DNA from: Chloroflexota bacterium
GTDB taxonomy: Bacteria > Chloroflexota > Anaerolineae > Promineifilales > Promineifilaceae
Assembly: GCA_020353135.1 (NCBI GenBank)
Contig: CP070688.1
Coordinates: forward strand, 3,443,717-3,453,255
Reading direction: 5' to 3'
DNA length: 9,539 bases
In this document: in pieces, positions 1 through 5,818 of the stretch
Position numbering within the stretch: the stretch's first letter is position 1
Layout: every line of letters starts with the position of its first letter
Program-made: the position numbers and the translations under genes
The notes under the pieces: generated by a model
What the model was told of the DNA's origin: nothing
What the model saw: only the letters and a program-made list of their open reading frames with translations
Database searches by the model: none

Positions 1-72
1 CTCCCACCACTCGCCAATGACGCGCAATACGATCAGCTCGTGGTCGAAAAGCCCCCTGTCTAGTTCATACAT
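1..72 (-). CDS. Partial unknown gene running off the left edge (N-terminal 24 codons)
   Basis: On the minus strand an ATG at 72-70 opens a frame that stays open to the window edge. It reads MYELDRGLFDHELIVLRVIG and then EWWE. The start overlaps the stop of the upstream lipid kinase gene by 8 nt (ATGTATGA, 72-65), a typical arrangement for translational coupling. The reading is protein-like, with alternating hydrophobic and acidic residues and a paired Trp. Only a weak GGA lies a few bases before the ATG, so translation may depend on ribosomes finishing the kinase. The family is not recognised from 24 residues and no function is proposed. The call rests on the overlap geometry and the open frame. 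Confidence 0.6.
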   Translation of the reverse strand, partial: MYELDRGLFDHELIVLRVIGEWWE

Positions 73-1018
73 TTCGATCCAACATCGCTGGGGGCTTATC
101 GGAAGGCGGCGCTGCGCCATAAATTGTCAGAGCGGCCGGGAGTGATGTGATCGTAAGTCGACGAACGTTGTCCTCGTGGTAGGCGTAGATCTCACCATCG
201 GCATGGATGGGCAAGGCCATGTTTGAAATAATCTGTATCGAGTGGCTGCGGCGCATAACTACGTGTTTTGAAGTGATGTGATTGCCAGTCATCGCCTTGG
301 GTAAGAGCCGCATCATCGTTAGCCGGCCGATAGGGTTGACCGCGCAACTGTCGAGCAGAGCATCGTGGACGATGGCATCGGGCGTCAACAAAAATCCCCC
401 GCCAATGCGTGGCCCGATGCCAATGGACAGCATGAGCGTCCGTTGCTCGACCAATTGATCGTCAAAACGGATCTGTAGTCGCGGCGTCTGATAATAGAGG
501 GCAATGGTGCGTAATACGGCCAGCATGTACATGGCAAAGCCATGGACGCGGGTGATGGTGCGGGTTTGGATGCTGACTGTTGCGTCGAAGCCAATGCCGA
601 TGCCATTCATGGCCAATTCGGTCTGGCCGCGGTCGTCTGCTAGCCGAGCCAGATCGACGCGACAGTGCGGGCCGTCGAAGATGCGCACAAAAGCCTCGTG
701 CGGGTCGTCTGGCAGATTCAGGCCATAGGCATAGTCGTTGCCCGATCCCCAGGGAATAATGCCCAGTGGAACTGGCAAGCTATCCTCTTGCATCAGGCCA
801 TTTACGATTTCGTGGACAGTGCCATCTCCACCGGCTGAGATGACCAGCTCGAAGCCTTGGTCGACAGCCGACCTGGCCAAGGCCGTCGCGTGTCCTGGCC
901 CTTCCGTAATCCACAAATCGCAGTGGCTGATCTTCTCGGACCACCTCGGGATCAACTCTGCCAGGCGCTGGCTGCGCCCGTGATCTGCCATTGGATTGAG
1001 GATGACTACCGATTTCAT
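65..1018 (-). CDS. Diacylglycerol kinase-family lipid kinase (YegS/BmrU type)
   Basis: 317 aa, a usual length for the bacterial YegS/BmrU/DgkB lipid kinases, which phosphorylate diacylglycerol or related lipids with ATP at the inner face of the membrane. The N-terminal catalytic domain shows a family NP-x-A-x-x-GR motif (residues 8-15), the nucleotide-binding GGDGT loop (63-67) followed by HEIVNGL, and a PWGSGND motif (89-95; PLGTGND in most relatives). The C-terminal beta-sandwich half carries HADGE near residue 275; in this family the Glu of this DGE motif is catalytic. All key residues appear intact. The ATG at 1018 has a weak GAGAG upstream and a good promoter about 150 nt upstream (1171-1198). 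The next gene on this strand starts within its stop codon region. The lipid substrate cannot be read from sequence. Confidence 0.92.
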   Translation of the reverse strand: MKSVVILNPMADHGRSQRLAELIPRWSEKISHCDLWITEGPGHATALARSAVDQGFELVISAGGDGTVHEIVNGLMQEDSLPVPLGIIPWGSGNDYAYGLNLPDDPHEAFVRIFDGPHCRVDLARLADDRGQTELAMNGIGIGFDATVSIQTRTITRVHGFAMYMLAVLRTIALYYQTPRLQIRFDDQLVEQRTLMLSIGIGPRIGGGFLLTPDAIVHDALLDSCAVNPIGRLTMMRLLPKAMTGNHITSKHVVMRRSHSIQIISNMALPIHADGEIYAYHEDNVRRLTITSLPAALTIYGAAPPSDKPPAMLDRNV

Positions 1019-1170
1019 TATGCGCTCTCAAAATGAAAGGGATGCGGATTAACGCGGATCAGGACTGAGTTGAATATGGCTGAACCTCATTCTCGTCTAT
1101 GTTGGTGCCTGGCCAATGGCTGAGCATGCGCGTGTACACTTGCCGGAAATAGGATGCTGTTCTATGTGGG

Positions 1171-1198
1171 ATTATACGACAGGCATAGCAGGCGGCAA
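1171..1198 (-). promoter_or_regulatory. Sigma70-like promoter for the lipid kinase
   Basis: Read on the minus strand, a perfect -10 box TATAAT lies at 1176-1171 and a -35-like TTGCCG at 1198-1193, with a 16-nt spacer. Transcription would start near 1164, leaving a leader of about 145 nt before the kinase ATG at 1018. The -35 box matches consensus at four of six positions. No operator is evident. Confidence 0.55.
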
Positions 1199-1272
1199 TT
1201 GACCGATAGAAGCAGTCCCGAACGGAGACAAAAGTACCATATAGAGCCCCTGATGAGCGGGCTACCCCCACC

Positions 1273-1301
1273 TTTACACCCCTTGTAAAACGTGCTATAC
1301 T
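1273..1301 (+). promoter_or_regulatory. Sigma70-like promoter for the seven-gene operon
   Basis: A -35 box TTTACA (1273-1278; TTGACA consensus, 5 of 6) and a -10 box TATACT (1296-1301; TATAAT consensus, 5 of 6) are separated by exactly 17 nt. The -10 is preceded by TGC, giving an extended -10. Transcription should begin near 1308-1310, about 80 nt before the first start codon. This is the best promoter match in the window and is placed correctly for the whole operon at 1392-8608. Confidence 0.7.
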
Positions 1302-1367
1302 CTGGCCCAAGTAACTTTACGTCAACTTGTCTGCTCATTTCGCCGGGTAGCTGAGGACCAGATCTTA

Positions 1368-1386
1368 GGCTAACCACTCATTGGCC
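1368..1386 (+). promoter_or_regulatory. Small hairpin in the operon leader before the first start codon
   Basis: GGCTAA (1368-1373) pairs with TTGGCC (1381-1386), a 6-bp stem with one T-G wobble and a 7-nt loop. It ends five bases before the ATG at 1392. The only Shine-Dalgarno-like sequence nearby is GAGGA at 1353-1357, upstream of the hairpin. Folding would shorten the effective distance from that site to the start codon. A role in start selection is inference from geometry only. Confidence 0.3.
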
Positions 1387-1391
1387 AGCTT

Positions 1392-1685
1392 ATGACCAGT
1401 CGTGGGCAAGAACAGCAACTCTTTGCCATCCAGGTTGCGGATCATATCCGGCAGCTCGGATTGCGGCTTCCAGCGCTGACGCTTCTGGAAGCAGGCCGAC
1501 CCCTCGCTTTTGTCGCCGGCCAAATGTTGTGGCTCACTCAGCCGGCATTGGCCTTGATCGTACCTCGTGAACACTTGTCTCAGTCGGCCGAATTGCTGGA
1601 GGATCCAGCGGCTGTAGATATGCTTATCAAGCTCCTGGATGTGGAGCGTAGCGATGATCCAGGAGGGGTGAGTTGGACAGAGTGA
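1392..1685 (+). CDS. Small conserved-looking protein of unknown function, first gene of the operon
   Basis: 97 aa. The frame is bounded upstream by a TAA at 1371-1373, so the ATG at 1392 is the first possible ATG; no close Shine-Dalgarno site precedes it. Residues 24-58 form a hydrophobic stretch rich in Leu and Ala, broken by Glu33, Arg36 and two prolines. This suits a buried or membrane-lying helix better than a clean transmembrane segment. The C-terminus is acidic (ELLEDPAAVDMLIKLLDVE). Its end overlaps the next gene by 13 nt and contains that gene's Shine-Dalgarno site, so the two are probably co-translated. I recognise no named family. The position at the head of a membrane-protein operon suggests an accessory or peripheral subunit (inference). 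Coding status is supported by the spacing, the promoter upstream and the protein-like composition. Confidence 0.7.
   Translation: MTSRGQEQQLFAIQVADHIRQLGLRLPALTLLEAGRPLAFVAGQMLWLTQPALALIVPREHLSQSAELLEDPAAVDMLIKLLDVERSDDPGGVSWTE
1661..1666 (+). promoter_or_regulatory. Perfect Shine-Dalgarno site that sets a TTG start
   Basis: AGGAGG lies six bases upstream of the TTG at 1673. It is the only full-consensus ribosome site inside the seven-gene operon and decides the non-ATG start of the DUF6754-type gene. The alternative in-frame GTG at 1682 would be 15 bases away, which is too far. Confidence 0.75.
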
Positions 1686-2425
1686 CCATTGTCGCCGTGT
1701 TGTTGATCGCAATTACCGGCGCCATTCTCCTGTTCTGGTTCACTCGTCGCCACCGGCAAGGCTGGAATATCGCCATTCGCACAATTGATAGTTACCGGGT
1801 GCTGCGTGAGCAGGGGGACAAGGCGGTCGAAACCGGCCGCATGGTTCATCTGAGCCTGGGACAGGCCGATCTGGCCGGGCAGAGCAACCCGGCGGGAATC
1901 GCCGCGCTCGAGACGCTGGATTATCTGGCCGAAATCGGCGCCCAGAGCGATACGCCGCCGCTGGCCACCATTGGCGATGGCGCGCTTTATCTGGCTGCAC
2001 AAGACAGCCAACGCACGGCTCTGCGTCAGAGCGGCCGGTCGCGATCGTTCTCGCCTAATATGGCGCAGTTTATTGCTGGTCGCGAATTCACCATGAGTTA
2101 TGCGGCCGGGGTTAGCAACGTCGTCAACCAGGGCAATCTGGGCAGTAATTTGTTGTTCGGCCGATTTGGCTCTGAAATAGCCATCGTGACCGAGGCTGGA
2201 GAGCGCAAAGAACTCGAGCAGATCGTCGGCACTGATGACCCGCTGGCGATGGCGGTTGGCGTCGCGGCGACGGATAGTGTTTTGATCGCCGAAGAGTTCC
2301 TTGCCGCCGGAGCTTACCTGAGCCAGGAACCGGCCTTTTTGGCCAGCTTGCATTTGCAGGATGTTTTGCGGGTGGCGGCCATCGTCATTATTCTGCTGGT
2401 CGCGCTGATTGATTTAGTCCTGTAG
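1673..2425 (+). CDS. DUF6754-type bitopic membrane protein
   Basis: 250 aa starting at TTG, chosen because AGGAGG lies at the ideal distance. One hydrophobic segment sits near the N-terminus (residues 4-23, followed by RRHR) and another ends the protein (232-249). Between them is a soluble domain of about 200 residues with AVETGRMVHLSLG (51-63), a PPLATIGDG segment (95-103), a GRFGSE segment (163-168), GTDDP (186-190) and AEEFLAAGAYL (206-216). From memory this pattern matches the DUF6754 family, common in Chloroflexota and of unknown function. By the positive-inside rule, the RRHR after the first segment would place the central domain in the cytoplasm. The next gene starts 8 nt downstream. 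No enzymatic motif is recognised. Family assignment is by recall of the conserved motifs, not by a search. Confidence 0.82.
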   Translation: MDRVTIVAVLLIAITGAILLFWFTRRHRQGWNIAIRTIDSYRVLREQGDKAVETGRMVHLSLGQADLAGQSNPAGIAALETLDYLAEIGAQSDTPPLATIGDGALYLAAQDSQRTALRQSGRSRSFSPNMAQFIAGREFTMSYAAGVSNVVNQGNLGSNLLFGRFGSEIAIVTEAGERKELEQIVGTDDPLAMAVGVAATDSVLIAEEFLAAGAYLSQEPAFLASLHLQDVLRVAAIVIILLVALIDLVL

Positions 2426-2433
2426 TACGATAA

Positions 2434-3042
2434 ATGGAGATGTACAAGCGCACACTTCCAGTGGCGCTGGCTATTGCCTTTGGCTTAATGACGCTGTTGG
2501 GGCTTCTATTTGTCCCGGCCGTGGGTGACACGCTTGTCTCTTGGGCTGCATTCTTGGCCTCGGTGGCGTTGATCTTGGGCGCTATCAATTTGCTTGGCGT
2601 CCACGCCCGTCGATTGGCCGATGGTAACAGTTACAGTGGATTGCTCGTACTGAGCATGCTAGCCGTCTTTGGCCTGGCGTTTACGGACTATTTTGGATTC
2701 ACCAGCCATCGCGTTGGCGATGTCTTTGTGATGGTGCAGGCCCCGCTGGAGATGGCCATGGCATCCCTGCTGGCCTTTTTCCTGCTATTCGCCGGCGTCA
2801 GGATGTTGAATCGGCGGCGGTCTATTTGGGCAACGATATTCATCATAACCGTGATACTGCTGTTGCTGGCCAGTACTGCCCTGCCGCCGTTCTTGTCGAC
2901 CATACTCGATCCCGTGGCTGAAGTGATTAATGATGTGCTTGTAAATGCTGGCATGCGCGGTCTCTTGATAGGTGTGGCGCTAGGCGTTGCCACCGTTGCG
3001 CTACGACTATTGACGGGCTCCGAACGGCCATACGACAAATGA
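2434..3042 (+). CDS. Six-TM integral membrane protein of unknown function
   Basis: 202 aa with about six predicted membrane helices near residues 8-28, 33-54, 68-88, 100-122, 132-150 and 174-193. The loops are short, including Arg-rich ones (HARR at 57-60, NRRRS at 126-130) that should be cytoplasmic. The C-terminal part RGLLIGVALG (175-184) followed by TGSERPY (194-200) looks like a family signature, since it ends in a compact polar motif rather than random sequence. It starts 8 nt after the DUF6754-type gene. ATG at 2434 and at 2440 are both possible and neither has a good Shine-Dalgarno site. Its stop overlaps the next start by 4 nt (ATGA, 3039-3042). No transporter or enzyme motif is seen. 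It is probably a membrane subunit of whatever the operon builds. Confidence 0.82.
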   Translation: MEMYKRTLPVALAIAFGLMTLLGLLFVPAVGDTLVSWAAFLASVALILGAINLLGVHARRLADGNSYSGLLVLSMLAVFGLAFTDYFGFTSHRVGDVFVMVQAPLEMAMASLLAFFLLFAGVRMLNRRRSIWATIFIITVILLLLASTALPPFLSTILDPVAEVINDVLVNAGMRGLLIGVALGVATVALRLLTGSERPYDK

Positions 3043-5165
3043 CGACCATCATCTGTGAGCACTGTCAGACAAAGAATAAAGCCGAAACGGGCGAGTGTGT
3101 GGCCTGCGGTCGCCCACTGATGGAAGGAACAAAGCCGGAGAAACCGGCTGGCGAAGCAGAGCAGGCTTCGCCTAACAAAGAAGAGGTCGAACATTGGCTG
3201 CGGCAGCTGCCAGAGATTACCAAGGCCGATGCCGAGCGCCTGGCTAACGAGGACGAGAGTCTGCCGGCCTGGTTGCAGGCCGTTCGAGCTCATGCTGACG
3301 ATTTGACCGATGAAGAAACAGACGAGCTGATGGCGTTTCTTCGAGATCTTGAGCCGGCGGACGGGGAATCGGGCTCGAAGCCGGCGGCTGAAGAAGCGGC
3401 CGTGCAAGCGAAAGTCACCTCAGAACTTCCGGACTGGGTGGCCGCTCTAGACCCTGAAGAGAAGTGGCCCGAGACCGAAGCTGACGAGCAGCTATCTCAG
3501 GGCTTCACTGACGCAGAAGTAACTGACGAGAAAGAACTGCCCTCGACGGGGCAACTGCCTGGCACGCAACCCCTTGAAACCCCTGTCGGGCTCGAAGGGA
3601 TCCCGGAGCAGCTGGCTGGCGAAGAGTTGCCAGAGTGGCTGGCCGACCAGCCGGCGGCGCAGACGCCGGTCGAGGCGGAGGAGGTTCCGGAGCGGCCCAC
3701 CGGGAGCGCCAGACAACCGGCATCCTTGGAGGCGGAGACGACGCGACCGCCCACGTCTGCACCGCCGTCCGATGATGTGAAATCGGAGCCTGGGCTGCAA
3801 GGCGTTCGGGGCGCAGAACAAGCCGATGCGCCGCCGGCGGGATGGGGAGACCCAGAACCGGCAGCGGATTCGGCTGAGCAAGATCCAGGCGCCGAATGGC
3901 CCGACGATTCGCATGCAGACGATCTTGAGCAAGCATTGACGACCGCCCTGGACCTCCCCGAGGGTGAGGCTTCTCAGGAGAGCGTCGACCAGTGGCTGGA
4001 TCTACTGGAGGACTTGCCGTCGGCCGAGGATCCGGATCAGCTCGAGCAGCTTATGCTGGACTCAGACCTAGAAGGGGCTGAGGTTCCAGATTGGTTGCGG
4101 GCGCTGCGACTGCAGCAAGCTAGCGGCCAGCCCCAGCCGTCAGTAGCAGGGCCGTCGGAAACGACGGGACCTCTGGCCGGCTTGAGCGGTATTCTGCCGG
4201 CCGCCGCCATGAGCGCGACCGGCGAGATCAGAAGATCGGCAGCGACACTGGAAATGAGCAAGGAGCAGCGCCAGCAGGCTGCTCTGTTGCGCCAATTGAC
4301 GATGATTGAGCCTGAGCAGGCGCCGGTCGACGAGAGCGCCGGTGCAGAGCCTTTCCTGGCCGCGCGCACGATCTTGGGCCTGGCGTTGTTGTCGGTTATC
4401 GTGTTGGCTTGGCTTCTGCCGGCTATCGGCGAATTATTGCCCTGGAGCATGGAGCCGACGGCGCCGTCGGCGGCCGAGCAGGCCTGGCAGGCTATTGAAG
4501 CGAACGCTGGTCACACGGCCCTGGTCGCATTCGACTATACACCTTCGATGGCCGGCGAGTTAGATAGCGTAGCGGCCGTCGTACTCGACCACCTATCACA
4601 AAGCGGCAGCCACGTCCTAACCATTAGCCAGATAGCGGCCGGCGTGCCGATGGCGGAACAGGCGACTGCGCAAGCGGACGATCTGCAGAGCGACTCGCTA
4701 GGTTACTTGCCTGGTGAAGCAACCGGTCTGAGGGCGTTGGGTGCCTGCCTTGTCCAGCCCTGCGACTCGCTAGCCGGCGGCAGCTTGAGTGAGGCACAGC
4801 AGAATGCCCTGGCCGACGTGGGCCTGATAATCGTCCTATCGGCCGACCGAGACAGCCTGGTCGGTTGGGTTGAGCAGGTTGGCGCGCAGAGCGACACGAC
4901 TATGATCGCTGGGGTCACTCAGGGCTTGGGGCCGGTGGCCAGGCCCTATCTGGTCAGCGATCAGCTTGCCGGCCTCATCGAAGGTATGCCTATCGCGGCG
5001 GCTTACGCCGAGACCTTTCAGATCGACGGCGATATCGCCGCCGAACACCTGACCAGTCTGGTGCTGGCCCAGTGGTTGGTGATTGGCGCCCTGCTTGCCG
5101 GCGCGATCTATTTCGGCCTTGCCACATCTGCTGCATCGGCCGTAACAAAGGCGGCGAAAAAATGA
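3039..5165 (+). CDS. Zinc-ribbon protein with acidic linker carrying LP-x-W-L motifs and a two-TM extracytoplasmic domain
   Basis: 708 aa. An N-terminal zinc ribbon has Cys6-x2-Cys9 and Cys20-x2-Cys23. A strongly acidic, Pro/Glu/Ala-rich and probably disordered region (about 30-430) follows, interrupted by short Trp motifs: HWLRQLP at 52-58, LPAWL at 75-79, LPDWV at 130-134, LPEWL at 197-201, QWLDLLEDLP at 318-327 and VPDWL at 349-353. GPLAGLSGILPA (377-388) and a Gln-rich helix (408-420) come before a TM helix at 444-464. A domain of about 205 residues follows, with ALVAFDY (494-500), GYLPGEATGLRALG (555-568) and Cys570/Cys575. A last TM helix is at 674-695. A cytoplasmic N-terminus with the second domain outside is the likely topology. 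It joins both neighbours by ATGA overlaps. Its function is unknown; the Trp motifs look like docking peptides. Confidence 0.85.
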   Translation: MTTIICEHCQTKNKAETGECVACGRPLMEGTKPEKPAGEAEQASPNKEEVEHWLRQLPEITKADAERLANEDESLPAWLQAVRAHADDLTDEETDELMAFLRDLEPADGESGSKPAAEEAAVQAKVTSELPDWVAALDPEEKWPETEADEQLSQGFTDAEVTDEKELPSTGQLPGTQPLETPVGLEGIPEQLAGEELPEWLADQPAAQTPVEAEEVPERPTGSARQPASLEAETTRPPTSAPPSDDVKSEPGLQGVRGAEQADAPPAGWGDPEPAADSAEQDPGAEWPDDSHADDLEQALTTALDLPEGEASQESVDQWLDLLEDLPSAEDPDQLEQLMLDSDLEGAEVPDWLRALRLQQASGQPQPSVAGPSETTGPLAGLSGILPAAAMSATGEIRRSAATLEMSKEQRQQAALLRQLTMIEPEQAPVDESAGAEPFLAARTILGLALLSVIVLAWLLPAIGELLPWSMEPTAPSAAEQAWQAIEANAGHTALVAFDYTPSMAGELDSVAAVVLDHLSQSGSHVLTISQIAAGVPMAEQATAQADDLQSDSLGYLPGEATGLRALGACLVQPCDSLAGGSLSEAQQNALADVGLIIVLSADRDSLVGWVEQVGAQSDTTMIAGVTQGLGPVARPYLVSDQLAGLIEGMPIAAAYAETFQIDGDIAAEHLTSLVLAQWLVIGALLAGAIYFGLATSAASAVTKAAKK

Positions 5166-5818
5166 CCCTGCTGCAAGAAGTAGGCGAATTTGGCGGCATT
5201 TTAGTTGGCTTTTTGCTGACCCTGTGTGTTTTGAGCTTCGTCATCAAGGACAACCCGCTTTACAGGGTGGCCGTGCATATCCTGGTTGGCGTGAGCGCAG
5301 CCTTTGCCGTAGTGATCGTGGTCCGAGAGGTGTTCAACCCAGTCTTTGACGACCTCAGGAGCAATCTACCCGGAAACGGTCTATTGTGGATCGTGCCAAT
5401 GATCCTGGCCTTTCTGCTATTGCTGAAGGCGGTCCCGCGGACGAGCGCACTCGGGAACAGCGCCCTGGCTGTTTTGATGGCCATTGGCGCGGCCGTTGGC
5501 TTCGTCGGGGCCATAGCTGGCACACTGCTGCCGCAGATATTGGTTCGCTACGACAATGCCTTACTGGGACTGTTAGCGGCCGGGCTGACAATAAGCACAC
5601 TAGCCTATTTCTTCTTTACCAGCCGGACATTGGGCAGCAGTGAGACGCGGATGCCTCGATGGCACACGCCAATCGCCGCATTGGGTCGCGTGGTCATCAC
5701 TGTAACGCTAGCCGGATTATTCGCCGGTATCTTGAATACCAGCCTGGTGATCCTCACCCAGCGGGTGGGTTACTATATCGACGCTCTCAGTAGATTCTTT
5801 TCGGAATTCGTGTTATGA
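5162..5818 (+). CDS. Second six-TM integral membrane protein of unknown function
   Basis: 218 aa from the ATG at 5162, which overlaps the preceding stop as ATGA. An in-frame GTG at 5072 would add 30 residues overlapping the previous gene; the 4-nt overlap repeated elsewhere in the operon favours 5162. About six membrane helices lie near residues 10-28, 36-56, 74-90, 100-123, 133-153 and 171-197. Notable segments are IKDNPLYRVAVHILVGVSAA (28-47), LGNSALAVLMAIGAAVGFVG (97-116) and the following AGTLLPQ (119-125). These Gly/Ala-rich helices with a conserved-looking polar loop suggest a packed multi-subunit membrane complex. It is not detectably similar by eye to the earlier six-TM protein at 2434. 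No known transporter signature is seen. The next gene starts in its stop codon (ATGA, 5815-5818). Confidence 0.8.
   Translation: MTLLQEVGEFGGILVGFLLTLCVLSFVIKDNPLYRVAVHILVGVSAAFAVVIVVREVFNPVFDDLRSNLPGNGLLWIVPMILAFLLLLKAVPRTSALGNSALAVLMAIGAAVGFVGAIAGTLLPQILVRYDNALLGLLAAGLTISTLAYFFFTSRTLGSSETRMPRWHTPIAALGRVVITVTLAGLFAGILNTSLVILTQRVGYYIDALSRFFSEFVL

Larger units (their letters stand above)
1019..1391. other. Divergent intergenic region with promoters both ways
   Basis: This 373-nt stretch separates the leftward lipid kinase from the rightward seven-gene operon. It holds one strong sigma70-like promoter on each strand, back to back, with about 75 nt between their -35 boxes. It also holds a 10-nt-spaced direct repeat GCGGAT (1044-1049 and 1054-1059) and a small hairpin just before the first operon gene. 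Open frames inside it on the minus strand are rich in Cys and Arg, lack ribosome sites and overlap the promoters, so they are not called as genes. Confidence 0.75.

Noticed and set aside
1044..1059. Direct repeat GCGGAT/GCGGAT as an operator or mobile-element remnant
   Set aside because: Two 6-bp copies 10 nt apart are too short to separate from chance, and no further copies or flanking structure were seen.
1059..1377. Two short minus-strand frames in the divergent intergenic region
   Set aside because: They overlap both promoters, have Cys/Arg/Ser-rich non-protein-like composition and lack ribosome sites.
1580..2353. Long open frame on the minus strand opposite the DUF6754-type gene
   Set aside because: The opposite strand has a coherent protein with TM segments, a perfect ribosome site and operon spacing. 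The antisense reading is rich in Arg/Gln with no recognisable domain or start signal.
2688..3407. Minus-strand open frame of about 240 codons across the junction of two operon genes
   Set aside because: It crosses an ATGA-coupled junction, is Ser/Arg/Phe-rich and lacks motifs; it is a shadow of the plus-strand genes.
5072..5161. GTG-start extension of the second six-TM protein
   Set aside because: It would overlap the previous gene by 94 nt and add 30 polar, Cys/Arg-rich residues before the first membrane helix; the ATGA overlap at 5162 is far more consistent with the operon.
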